Of a DNA stretch of 64,000 bases, positions 16,621 to 24,724 are shown one piece after another. Under the pieces are notes generated by a model, which saw nothing but the letters and a program-made list of their open reading frames with translations, made no database searches and was not told the DNA's origin. This DNA is from Bradyrhizobium sp. CCGE-LA001 (GTDB lineage Bacteria; Pseudomonadota; Alphaproteobacteria; Rhizobiales; Xanthobacteraceae), in the NCBI RefSeq assembly GCF_000296215.2, contig NZ_CP013949.1, positions 4,643,501-4,707,500 of the forward strand, in the 5' to 3' direction. The first letter of the stretch is position 1; every line of letters starts with the position of its first letter. The position numbers were made by a program, and so were the translations under genes.

Positions 16621-18099
16621 CTAGACGCCGAGCTTGGACTTGAGCAGCTCGTTGACGCTCTGCGGGTTGGCCTTGCCGCCGGACGCCTTCATCACCTGGC
16701 CGACGAACCAGCCGAGCGACTGCGGCTTGTCCTTCACCTGCGCAGCCTTGTCAGGATTGGCCGCGATGATGTCGTCGACAACCTTTTCGATCGCCGAAAG
16801 ATCCGTGACCTGCTTCATGCCGCGGCTTTCCACCAGCGCGCGGGGATCGCCGCCCTCCTGCCAGACGATCTCGAACAGATCCTTGGCGATCTTGCCCGAG
16901 ATCGTGCCCTCGCCGATCAGGTCGATGATCGCAGCGAGCTGCTCCGCGCTCACCGGAGAGGCCGTAATATCCCGGCCTTCCTTGTTGAGACGGCCGAACA
17001 GCTCGTTGATCACCCAGTTCGCGGCCATCTTGCCGTCACGCGCGCGGTTGCCGAGCCTGTCGAGCACGGTCTCGTAGAACACCGCGCTCTCGCGCTCGGC
17101 GACCAGCACGCTCGCGTCATAGGCCGACAGGCCGAAATCGGCGACGAAGCGCGTCTTCTTCTGGTCCGGCAGCTCCGGCAGCTCAGCCTTCAGCTCGTCG
17201 ACGAAGCCCTGGCTGAACTCCAGCGGCAGCAGGTCGGGATCGGGGAAGTAACGATAGTCGTGCGCCTCTTCCTTCGAGCGCATCGAGCGTGTCTCGCCCT
17301 TGTTGGGGTCGTAGAGCCGCGTCTCCTGGTCGATCGCTCCACCGTCCTCGATGATCTCGATCTGACGCCGCGCCTCGTACTCGATCGCCTGGCCGATGAA
17401 GTTGATCGAGTTCATGTTCTTGATCTCGCAGCGCGTGCCGAGCGGCCCGCCGGGCTTCCGCACCGAGACGTTGACGTCGGCGCGCAGGCTTCCCTTCTCC
17501 ATGTCGCCGTCGCAGGTGCCGAGATAGCGCAGGATCGAGCGCAGCTTGGTCACATAGGCCTTAGCCTGCTCGGCGTCGCGGATGTCGGGCTTGGAGACGA
17601 TCTCCATCAGCGCCACGCCGGAGCGATTGAGATCGACATTCGACATGGTCGGCGACCGGTCGTGCAGCAACTTGCCGGCGTCCTGCTCCAGATGGAGCCG
17701 CTCGATGCCGATGCTGACGCTGCGGCCGCCGTCGAGCTCGACCAGCACCTCGCCCTCGCCGACGATCGGAGACTTGTACTGGCTGATCTGGTAGCCCTGC
17801 GGCAGGTCCGGATAGAAATAATTCTTGCGGTCGAACACCGAACGCAGATTGATCTTCGCGTTGAGCCCGAGCCCGGTCCGGACAGCCTGCCTGACGCATT
17901 CCTCGTTGATGACGGGCAGCATGCCGGGCATCGCGGCGTCCACCAGCGACACATGGCTGTTCGGCTCGCCTCCGAACGCGGTCGAGGCGCCCGAGAAAAG
18001 CTTCGAGTTAGACGTCACCTGGGCATGGATCTCCATGCCGATCACCATCTCCCAGTCACCGGTGGCGCCCTTGAGAAGCTTGTGCGTGGCCGTGCTCAT
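16621..18099 (-). CDS. gatB: Asp-tRNA(Asn)/Glu-tRNA(Gln) amidotransferase subunit B
   Basis: Kinase and tRNA-binding subunit of GatCAB, which converts mischarged Glu-tRNA(Gln) and/or Asp-tRNA(Asn) to the correct amide. 492 residues. Segments WEMVIGMEIHAQV, FYPDLPQGYQISQY, LDRNRSGVALMEIVS-like and HDYRYFPDPDLLPL are diagnostic. The C-terminal YqeY-like domain ends SVNELLKSKLGV. The ATG at 18099 overlaps the stop of the upstream 100-residue gene by 4 bases (ATGA), so it is very probably translationally coupled. Confidence 0.97.
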   Translation of the reverse strand: MSTATHKLLKGATGDWEMVIGMEIHAQVTSNSKLFSGASTAFGGEPNSHVSLVDAAMPGMLPVINEECVRQAVRTGLGLNAKINLRSVFDRKNYFYPDLPQGYQISQYKSPIVGEGEVLVELDGGRSVSIGIERLHLEQDAGKLLHDRSPTMSNVDLNRSGVALMEIVSKPDIRDAEQAKAYVTKLRSILRYLGTCDGDMEKGSLRADVNVSVRKPGGPLGTRCEIKNMNSINFIGQAIEYEARRQIEIIEDGGAIDQETRLYDPNKGETRSMRSKEEAHDYRYFPDPDLLPLEFSQGFVDELKAELPELPDQKKTRFVADFGLSAYDASVLVAERESAVFYETVLDRLGNRARDGKMAANWVINELFGRLNKEGRDITASPVSAEQLAAIIDLIGEGTISGKIAKDLFEIVWQEGGDPRALVESRGMKQVTDLSAIEKVVDDIIAANPDKAAQVKDKPQSLGWFVGQVMKASGGKANPQSVNELLKSKLGV

Positions 18100-18398
18100 G
18101 TCTTGCTCCCGAGCAGCGTGGCAGCGATCCGCTCCCACTCTGCTTCCAATGAATCCTTTGCCGCGGGCTGACCGGCCTGGCGGTACCAGTAGCCGGCATT
18201 GCCGAGATCGCCTTCGACGCGGTGCAGATAGGCATGCACCCAGGCCGCCTCACGGCTGCTCTCGTCCTGGACGATCTTGTGTGCGCGGTCCCAGTCGCCC
18301 TTCGCCGCCCACCAGAGGCCGGCGAGCGGCGCGTTCAGTTCCGGCGCAGGCGCCGCGCCGTCGAGGCTCGCGATGAAATCAGCGACATTCACCACCAC
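18096..18398 (-). CDS. Conserved 100-residue protein inside the gat operon
   Basis: 100 residues, lying between gatA and gatB. It overlaps gatA by 10 bases and gatB by 4. The sequence is TPR-like (LAGLWWAAKGDWDRAHKIVQ, then HAYLHRVEGDLGNAGYWYRQAG), rich in Trp and His, with no signal peptide. I recognise the pattern WWA-x-KGDW-x-x-AH...WVHAYLHR-x-EGD-x-x-NA-x-YWY as a widespread conserved hypothetical family. No biochemical function is known to me. Its tight embedding suggests a link to GatCAB level or assembly, which is inference only. Confidence 0.88.
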   Translation of the reverse strand: MVVNVADFIASLDGAAPAPELNAPLAGLWWAAKGDWDRAHKIVQDESSREAAWVHAYLHRVEGDLGNAGYWYRQAGQPAAKDSLEAEWERIAATLLGSKT

Positions 18399-19864
18399 CT
18401 CGCGGGCGTGAAGCGGCCGGCGGCCTGCTCGATGACGTCGCCGAGCGAGAACAGCGTTTCCTCGTCGAAGGGACGGCCGATCAGTTGCAAGCCGAGCGGC
18501 AGGCCCTGCGCGTCCTTACCCGCGGGCACGGCAATGCCCGGCAGGCCCGCCATGTTCACCGTCACCGTGAAGATGTCGTTGAGATACATCTCGACGGGGT
18601 CTGCACCGCCCTTCTCTCCGATGCCGAAGGCCGCCGACGGTGTTGCCGGCGTGAGGATCGCGTCGACGCCCCTCGCGAAACAATCCTCAAAATCCTTCTT
18701 GATCAGAGTGCGCACCTTCTGGGCCCGCAAGTAATACGCATCATAATAGCCCGCCGAGAGCACATAGGTGCCGATCATGACACGGCGGCGCACCTCCGCG
18801 CCAAAACCTTCGGCGCGGGTGTTCTCGTACTGCTCGATGATGTTCTTACCGGACTCGCGCAGGCCGTAGCGCACGCCGTCATAGCGCGCGAGGTTGGACG
18901 AGGCCTCGGCAGGGGCCACGATATAATAAGCCGGCAGCGCGTATTTGGTATGCGGCAGCGACACCTCGACGAGCTCGGCGCCGGCCGCCTTCAGCCACGC
19001 TGCGCCCTCGCTCCACAGCTTCTCGATCTCGCCCGGCATGCCGTCGAGACGATACTCCTTGGGGATGCCGATCTTCATACCCTTTACGGACTTGCCGATC
19101 GCGGCCTCGTAGTCAGGCACGGGGATGTCGACGGAGGTCGTGTCCTTCGGATCGTGGCCGGCCATCGAGCGCAGCAGCATTGCGGCATCGCGCACGCTGC
19201 GTGCGATCGGACCGGCCTGATCGAGCGAGGAGGCAAACGCGACGATGCCCCAGCGCGAGCAGCGGCCATAGGTCGGCTTGATGCCGACGGTTGCGGTGAA
19301 CGCAGCCGGCTGGCGGATCGAGCCGCCGGTATCGGTTGCGGTCGCGCCCATGCAGAGCAGCGCCGCCACCGCCGAGGCCGAGCCGCCGGACGAGCCGCCC
19401 GGCACCAGTGTCGTGTTGCTTCCCTCGCGCCGCCAGGGATTGCCGACAGGGCCGAAGCACGAGGTCTCGTTTGCCGAGCCCATCGCGAACTCGTCATTGT
19501 TGAGCTTGCCGAGCATCACCGCGCCGTCGCGCCAGAGCTGCGAGGTGACGGTGGACTCATAGGTCGGCACGAAATTGTCGAGGATCTTCGAGCAGGCCGT
19601 GGTGCGCACGCCCTTGGTCGCGAACAGATCCTTGATGCCGAGCGGGATGCCGGCGAGCGGCCCGCCCTCACCCTTGGCGATCTTCTCGTCCACGGCCTTG
19701 GCCATGGCGCGCGCCTGGTCCGGCGTCTCCATCACGAAGGCATTGAGCACGCGCGCGGCCTCGATCGCGGAAAGATGCGCGTCGGTCAGCTCGAGTGACG
19801 TGAAAGTCTTGTCGGCGAGACCCTTGCGGGCCTCGGCGAGCGTCAGCGATGTCAAATCGGTCAT
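18389..19864 (-). CDS. gatA: Asp-tRNA(Asn)/Glu-tRNA(Gln) amidotransferase subunit A
   Basis: Glutaminase subunit of GatCAB, which releases ammonia from glutamine or asparagine and channels it to GatB. 491 residues with the amidase signature: catalytic Lys in PLGIKDLFATKG, the cis-Ser/Ser region in VPGGSSGGSASAVAA and DTGGSIRQPAA. The start overlaps the preceding 70-residue gene by 4 bases and the end overlaps the following 100-residue gene by 10 bases. All five genes read as one coupled operon. Confidence 0.98.
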   Translation of the reverse strand: MTDLTSLTLAEARKGLADKTFTSLELTDAHLSAIEAARVLNAFVMETPDQARAMAKAVDEKIAKGEGGPLAGIPLGIKDLFATKGVRTTACSKILDNFVPTYESTVTSQLWRDGAVMLGKLNNDEFAMGSANETSCFGPVGNPWRREGSNTTLVPGGSSGGSASAVAALLCMGATATDTGGSIRQPAAFTATVGIKPTYGRCSRWGIVAFASSLDQAGPIARSVRDAAMLLRSMAGHDPKDTTSVDIPVPDYEAAIGKSVKGMKIGIPKEYRLDGMPGEIEKLWSEGAAWLKAAGAELVEVSLPHTKYALPAYYIVAPAEASSNLARYDGVRYGLRESGKNIIEQYENTRAEGFGAEVRRRVMIGTYVLSAGYYDAYYLRAQKVRTLIKKDFEDCFARGVDAILTPATPSAAFGIGEKGGADPVEMYLNDIFTVTVNMAGLPGIAVPAGKDAQGLPLGLQLIGRPFDEETLFSLGDVIEQAAGRFTPARWW

Positions 19865-20073
19865 TTATTGATCGGGCTGCAGAAGAACGGAGACAGGGTC
19901 TTGTCATTGGCCGGGTCGTCTTTTTTGGCGGCCGCATTCGCGGCGGCCTCGAGCTCGTCGAGCACGGCATTGACGGCGACATTGGGATCGGCAGCCTTGC
20001 CCTGCCGCTCCATCTTGTCGAGATAGTTCATGTAGGCCTGATAGGCCTTTTCATCGTCGCAAAGCAGACACAT
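19861..20073 (-). CDS. 70-residue CxxC protein inside the gat operon
   Basis: A small protein that begins MCLLCDDEKAYQAYMNYLDK, so it carries a C-x2-C at residues 2-5, then an acidic/alanine-rich helix and a C-terminal LSPFFCSPINK with one more Cys. It sits 24 bases after gatC and overlaps gatA by 4 bases. The arrangement suggests a metal-binding or redox-sensitive accessory protein, but its function is unknown. Third-position GC matches neighbouring genes, so it is very likely coding. Confidence 0.85.
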   Translation of the reverse strand: MCLLCDDEKAYQAYMNYLDKMERQGKAADPNVAVNAVLDELEAAANAAAKKDDPANDKTLSPFFCSPINK

Positions 20074-20097
20074 CGGGCAGCGTCCTGAATTGAAGAC

Positions 20098-20385
20098 TTA
20101 CTCGACGACCTTCGGCACCAGGAAGAAATGGCCTTCGGTCGCGGGCGCGTTGGCAACGATATCGTCGGCGATCTCGCCGTCATTGACCACGTCTTGCCGC
20201 TTCTTCATCTGCATCGGGGTGACCGAGGTCATCGGCTCCACGCCCTCGACATTGACCTCCGAGAGCTGCTCGACGAAGGCGAGCATGGCGTTGAGCTCGC
20301 CCTGCAGATGCGGAACCTCGTCCTCGGAAACCGCAATGCGCGCCAGATGCGCGATGCGGCGGACGGTAGCGGCGTCGACGGACAT
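20098..20385 (-). CDS. gatC: Asp-tRNA(Asn)/Glu-tRNA(Gln) amidotransferase subunit C
   Basis: The small subunit that wraps around GatA and stabilises the GatCAB complex. From ATG 20385 it has 95 residues: MSVDAATVRRIAHLARI, then ELNAMLAFVEQLSEVNVEGVEP and ending with LVPKVVE. Upstream in-frame codons to 20448 do not resemble the family. It is the first gene of the gatC-x-gatA-y-gatB operon. Confidence 0.96.
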   Translation of the reverse strand: MSVDAATVRRIAHLARIAVSEDEVPHLQGELNAMLAFVEQLSEVNVEGVEPMTSVTPMQMKKRQDVVNDGEIADDIVANAPATEGHFFLVPKVVE

Positions 20386-20462
20386 TATATAAGGCCTCTC
20401 ACGGCAAAACCTATGTGCCGTATAGCAGAGGCCGGTTTTGCGCCGCAACCGGCGCTTCCTAC

Positions 20463-21539
20463 CTATCCCGCCAGCGCTTTCAGGCGGGTCAGAGCCGATT
20501 TGGCGAGATCTCGGGTCAGTTCAGCCGCCGGGATCTCGCGGCCCAGCGCCACGGCCTGGCCTGCCCAGAGATTGGTGAAATCCACCCTGCCCTGCTTTTC
20601 GGCCGCCGCCTTCAGCGGCCCAAGCGCGGTCGCGGCATGGGGAAACGGCGGCGCATCCGGCGACACCGGGCCCGCCTCGCGCATCAGGCGGTTCTGCACG
20701 CCACGCGCAGGACGGCCGGTCATGACATTGGTGATGACGGTGGAATCGTCCCGAGCCTCGGCGAGCGCCTTGCGGCCGCCCGCGCTGACCTTGGATTCCG
20801 GACAGCGCAAGTAAGCGCTGCCGATCTGCACGCCGCATGCCCCGAGCGCAAAGGCCGCAGCAATGCCGCGCCCGTCGGCAATGCCGCCGGCCGCGATCAC
20901 CGGCACCTTCACGGCATCGACGACCTGCGGCACCAGGGCGAAGGTGCCGGGCTGCTCGGCGATCTTGTCCGTCAGGAACATGCCGCGATGGCCGCCAGCC
21001 TCCGCGCCCTGCGCAATGACGGCGTCGACGCCGTGCTGCTCGAGCCAGACTGCTTCCTTCACTGTCGTCGCTGAGGAGATGACGCGGCAGCCGGCCGCCT
21101 TCACCCGCTTGAGCAGCGCCTGCTCCGGCAGGCCGAAATGGAAGCTGACGACTTCGGGCTTCAACTCCTCGACGACTTCGCAGAAGGCGGCATCGAACGG
21201 GGCGCGGTTGGCCGCGGCGATCTGCGCCGCCGGATCGAGACCATGCTCGGTGTAATAGTCCATCAGCCGCTGCTTCCAGCGCGCCTCAGCCTCGGCCGTC
21301 AGGTCGACCGGTGTGTGGCAGAAGAAGTTCATGTTGACCGGCGCCTTCACGCGCTGGCGGATCAGACCGACCTGCTCGCGCGCCTTCTCCGGCGAGAGCA
21401 TCGCACTCGGCAGCGAGCCGAGTCCGCCGCCTTGCGCGACCGCAACCACGAGCTCCGCATCCATCACGCCGGCCATCGGCGCCAGCACGATCGGGAATTC
21501 GGTCTTGAAGAGGTCGATCAGTCGACGGTCAGGCCACAT
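20463..21539 (-). CDS. Nitronate monooxygenase-like flavoprotein (1)
   Basis: FMN-dependent TIM-barrel enzyme of the 2-nitropropane dioxygenase/nitronate monooxygenase family, 358 residues. PIVLAPMAGVMDAELVVAVAQGGGLGSL forms the N-terminal FMN-binding strand-loop. AQGAEAGGHRGMF carries the conserved His, and VIAAGGIADGRGIAAA is the phosphate-binding loop. The substrate may be nitronates (detoxification) or another small molecule, and family members are often misassigned. It lies 17 bases downstream of a second family member, so the two probably form an operon controlled by the divergent LysR protein. Confidence 0.85.
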   Translation of the reverse strand: MWPDRRLIDLFKTEFPIVLAPMAGVMDAELVVAVAQGGGLGSLPSAMLSPEKAREQVGLIRQRVKAPVNMNFFCHTPVDLTAEAEARWKQRLMDYYTEHGLDPAAQIAAANRAPFDAAFCEVVEELKPEVVSFHFGLPEQALLKRVKAAGCRVISSATTVKEAVWLEQHGVDAVIAQGAEAGGHRGMFLTDKIAEQPGTFALVPQVVDAVKVPVIAAGGIADGRGIAAAFALGACGVQIGSAYLRCPESKVSAGGRKALAEARDDSTVITNVMTGRPARGVQNRLMREAGPVSPDAPPFPHAATALGPLKAAAEKQGRVDFTNLWAGQAVALGREIPAAELTRDLAKSALTRLKALAG

Positions 21540-21556
21540 GGTTTTGTCCTCTCAGT

Positions 21557-22537
21557 TCAGGCGACCGACGCGATCGAGTTGCGCCGTCCGACAAGGAGCT
21601 GCTCCGCCTCAACCGCGATCCGCTCGACGATCTCGGCCGCGGGGGGAATATCATGGATCAGTCCGACCGCCTCGCCCGCGATCACGGCCGCGACGTCGAA
21701 ATTGCCGGCGGCCTTTGCCGCGGCATACTCCGCCGCGACCGCGGCGACATTCTGCATCAGCTCGACCTCGCGCCCGATCCAGCGCCTCGCATGGTCATTG
21801 ATCAGGCATCGCCCGGTAAACGGCGCCGGCCAGACATTGTTGCGGGAGAGATCGAAGATGATCCCGCGCACGGTCGAGCCGCTGCTTGCCGCGCATATGC
21901 GCCGCTTGGCTTCCTCCGCGCCATCGGCCTCCCGGCTCGCATAGAAGCGCGTGCCCAGCAGCACGCCGCTCGCACCCAGCATCATCATGGCGGCAAGCCC
22001 GCGACCGTCGGCGATGCCGCCGGCCGCAACGACAGGCGCGCGTCCTGCGACGAGATCAACGATCGCAGGCACGAGATCGACGGTGCTACGCGAGGCACCG
22101 TGCCCACCTGCCTCCGTTCCCTGCGCGATCAGGATGTCGGCGCCGGCGTCGAGCGCCTGCCGCGCCATCGCTTCGTCCTGCACCTGGCAGATCAGGCGCG
22201 CACCGGCTGACTTGATCTTCGGCGCGAACGGCGCGGGATCGCCGAACGACAACATGATCGCGGATGGTCTTACGGCGAGCGCGATGTCGAGAAGCTCGGG
22301 CCGCTTGGCGAGGCTCCAGGTGATGAAACCGATCCCGAACGGTGCCGACAATCCCGCGAGTTTCGCGGTCTCCTGCTCCAGCCACGCCCTCTCGCCATAG
22401 CCGCCGCCCAGAATGCCGAATCCGCCTGCGCCACTCACGGCCATCACCAGACGGCTGCCGGCGATGACATCCATCGGCGCCAGCAAAATCGGATGCCTGA
22501 TCTCCAGCAACTCCGTCAGCGACGTCACAATGGACAT
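21557..22537 (-). CDS. Nitronate monooxygenase-like flavoprotein (2)
   Basis: 326 residues from ATG 22537, which has a purine-rich ribosome binding site (GGGAGAGGG). HPILLAPMDVIAGSRLVMAVSGAGGFGILGG is the N-terminal FMN loop, AQGTEAGGHGAS carries the active His and VVAAGGIADGRGLAAM is the phosphate loop. It is clearly homologous to the next gene but divergent from it, so the pair is not a recent duplication. The open frame extends to 22819 only because it overlaps antisense to the LysR gene. Confidence 0.85.
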   Translation of the reverse strand: MSIVTSLTELLEIRHPILLAPMDVIAGSRLVMAVSGAGGFGILGGGYGERAWLEQETAKLAGLSAPFGIGFITWSLAKRPELLDIALAVRPSAIMLSFGDPAPFAPKIKSAGARLICQVQDEAMARQALDAGADILIAQGTEAGGHGASRSTVDLVPAIVDLVAGRAPVVAAGGIADGRGLAAMMMLGASGVLLGTRFYASREADGAEEAKRRICAASSGSTVRGIIFDLSRNNVWPAPFTGRCLINDHARRWIGREVELMQNVAAVAAEYAAAKAAGNFDVAAVIAGEAVGLIHDIPPAAEIVERIAVEAEQLLVGRRNSIASVA

Positions 22538-22579
22538 GGTCCCTCTCCCGATCTGGACAGCGAGCGTAAGCGCGACTAA

Positions 22580-22608
22580 CATTCGCGAAAAATGAATTCT
22601 TGTGAATG
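22580..22608. promoter_or_regulatory. Candidate LysR-type binding site in divergent promoter
   Basis: An inverted repeat, CATTCGCGA - 11 bases - TTGTGAATG (7 of 9 positions pair), lies between the divergent LysR and nitronate monooxygenase genes, 43 bases from the flavoprotein start and 27 bases before the LysR ATG. The T-N11-A-like layout and position fit an autoregulatory LysR operator. Confidence 0.5.
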
Positions 22609-22634
22609 CTGCCATCTCAAAAGAGAAACGGCCG

Positions 22635-23525
22635 ATGGAACTCAGCGATCTCCAGACCTTCGCCACTGTTGCCCGCGCCGGCGGCATCACCCGCGCTGCG
22701 GAGGAGCTCAACACGGTGCAGTCGAACGTCACCCAGCGCGTCAAGGCGCTGGAGGCGGAGATCGGCACGGCGCTGTTCGAGCGGCACGCGCGCGGCATGA
22801 CGCTGACCGGTGCCGGCAAGCGCCTCCTCCCCTACGCGCAAAAGATGGCGGCGCTGTCGCGCGAAGCCCTGCTCGCCGCACGCGACGATGGCGAGCCGAA
22901 AGGTCCGCTCGCGATCGGATCGATGGAAACGACGGCGGCGGTGCGGCTGCCGCCGCTGCTGGCGGATTTCCATCGCCGCTGTCCGGCCGTGCGACTGTCC
23001 CTGCGCACCGCACCGACGGCCGACCTCGTCGCCGCCGTGCTCGACGGCACGCTCGACGGTGCCTTCGTCGCGGGACCGATCACGCATGACGACCTCACCG
23101 CGACCAGCGCCTTCCGCGAGGAGCTGGTACTGGTCAGCGCGCGGCGCTGTGCTTCGCTGGCAGAGCTGCGCGCCGGCACGCCGGAGTCCGGTCCGACCGC
23201 GCTGGTGTTTCGCACCGGCTGCACCTATCGCCAGCGCCTCGAGCAGGTGTTCGTCGAATTCGGCTGGCCGTCGGCGGCGCGCTTCGAGCTCGGCACGCTC
23301 GACGGCATGATCGGCTGCGTCGCCGCTGACATGGGCGTGACGCTGCTGCCGCGCGCGGTCGTCGAAGGCAGCGCGATGAGCGGCAACGTGTCGATCCACA
23401 CGTTGAGCCCCTCGCATGCGCGCGTCGAAACGCTCTTCATCCAGCGCCGCGCCGGACATCGAACCAGCGCCCTCGGCGGTTTTGCCGCATGCCTGAAACA
23501 GGACGAGCACGTCATCGCAGCCTGA
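22635..23525 (+). CDS. LysR family transcriptional regulator
   Basis: 296 residues. The N-terminal winged helix-turn-helix is MELSDLQTFATVARAGGITRAAEELNTVQSNVTQRVKALE (residues 1-40, quoted here as the classic LysR start), followed by TGAGKRLLPYA and a substrate-binding domain in which AIGSMETTAAVRLPPLL begins the effector fold. The helix-turn-helix carries T-V-Q-S-N-V-T-Q-R, close to CysL/YwfK and GltC-like regulators. A GTG at 22602 is an alternative start. It is divergent from the flavoprotein pair, which it most likely controls. The inducer is unknown. Confidence 0.9.
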   Translation: MELSDLQTFATVARAGGITRAAEELNTVQSNVTQRVKALEAEIGTALFERHARGMTLTGAGKRLLPYAQKMAALSREALLAARDDGEPKGPLAIGSMETTAAVRLPPLLADFHRRCPAVRLSLRTAPTADLVAAVLDGTLDGAFVAGPITHDDLTATSAFREELVLVSARRCASLAELRAGTPESGPTALVFRTGCTYRQRLEQVFVEFGWPSAARFELGTLDGMIGCVAADMGVTLLPRAVVEGSAMSGNVSIHTLSPSHARVETLFIQRRAGHRTSALGGFAACLKQDEHVIAA

Positions 23526-23725
23526 GGCCGGGCGTTCCGCGCGACGAAATTCATCGACACAAAACTGTCGATTTTGAATCGCTCGACACTGTGCTCAGCG
23601 AACGTGCATCCAGCCGCCGCAGCGCGGCACATCGAAAAGCTTTGAAGCCCGCGCTCCTTCTACGTTAGGATGAGCCACTGGCCGGCGCGAACCATAACGA
23701 AGCCAAAACATCGGGAGGACTATCG

Positions 23726-24661
23726 ATGCGCAATACGCTCGTGTTGTGCTGCGTCGCTGCATTGTCGGCGATGACAGCCACAGCGAATGCCCAGGACTGG
23801 ACCAAATCGAAATGGGGACCGACCGACGAGGTCGGCGCCGCCAATTACATGACGCCCGAGCTCGTGGTGAAGGCGGCATCACTTGTAAAGACCGGCAAGA
23901 CCTACGCGCTCGGCATGGCCGTCGATTCCAAGACTCCGGCCTATCCGCCGCGCGACTACAAGATCACCATTGTGCAGCCGGGACAGGCGGGCAGCAGCGG
24001 CCTTGGTCCGAACAAGGCAACTTATAACGATGACATCCTCAACACCTGGGTGGGCGTCGGCAGTCAGCTCGACGGGCTCGGCCATCTCGGCATCGAGCAC
24101 GTCTATTACAACGGCAACAAGCTGGCCGATTTCGCCGATCCCACCGGGCTGAAGAAGCTCGGCATCGAGAAGGTGCCGCCGATGGTCACCCGTGGGGTGC
24201 TGCTCGATATGGCCGCCTATTTCAAAACCGACGTAGTCAAGGAAGGCACCGCCTTTAACGTCAAAGAGATCGAGGAAGCCGCCAAGGCGCAGAACGTCGA
24301 GATCCGCCAGGGCGACGTCGTCATCTTCCACACCGGCTGGCTCGGCCTGGTCGGCAAGGACGACAAGCGCTATTCGGCCGGCGAGCCGGGACTTGGCGTC
24401 GAAGGCGCGAAGTACCTGACCGGCAAGGGCGTCGTCGCGGTCGGCGCCGACACCTGGGGGGTCGAGGTGGTGCCGTTCGAATCCAAGAACCTGTTCGAGG
24501 TGCATCAAATCCTGCTCGCGATGAACGGGACCTACATCCTCGAGAACATGGACACGGCCGCGCTCGCTCGTGACAAGGGCTACGAATTCCTGTTCGTGCT
24601 GGGACAGCCGCGCTGGACCGGCGGCGTGCAGGCGATGATCAACCCGATCGCGATCCGCTGA
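23726..24661 (+). CDS. Secreted cyclase-family (PF04199) metal hydrolase
   Basis: 311 residues with a 22-residue signal peptide ending ATANA-QDW, so it is probably periplasmic. The family includes kynurenine formamidase, isatin hydrolase and polyketide cyclase-like enzymes that use a metal-bound H-x-G-T-H-x-D-x-x-x-H motif. Here the motif reads GVGSQLDGLGHLG (residues 111-122). Asp116 and His120 are kept, but the first two His positions are replaced by Gly/Ser-Gln, a variant seen in a subgroup of the family. Further family segments are GVLLDMAAYF, GDVVIFHTGW and GVDTWGVE-like GADTWGVEVVP. Substrate unknown. A ribosome binding site (GGGAGGAC) precedes the ATG. Confidence 0.85.
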   Translation: MRNTLVLCCVAALSAMTATANAQDWTKSKWGPTDEVGAANYMTPELVVKAASLVKTGKTYALGMAVDSKTPAYPPRDYKITIVQPGQAGSSGLGPNKATYNDDILNTWVGVGSQLDGLGHLGIEHVYYNGNKLADFADPTGLKKLGIEKVPPMVTRGVLLDMAAYFKTDVVKEGTAFNVKEIEEAAKAQNVEIRQGDVVIFHTGWLGLVGKDDKRYSAGEPGLGVEGAKYLTGKGVVAVGADTWGVEVVPFESKNLFEVHQILLAMNGTYILENMDTAALARDKGYEFLFVLGQPRWTGGVQAMINPIAIR

Positions 24662-24684
24662 CGCCCGAAGCGGCCCTGGAAGAA

Positions 24685-24718
24685 GGCCGGGTGAGCACAC
24701 CGCTACCCTCACCCGGCC
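24685..24718. terminator. Bidirectional hairpin between convergent genes
   Basis: A perfect 11-bp stem GGCCGGGTGAG/CTCACCCGGCC with a 12-base loop lies between the cyclase stop and the end of the protease-nuclease gene. It lacks a T-tract on either strand, so it is a weaker or non-canonical terminator. Confidence 0.6.
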
Positions 24719-24724
24719 CGAACT

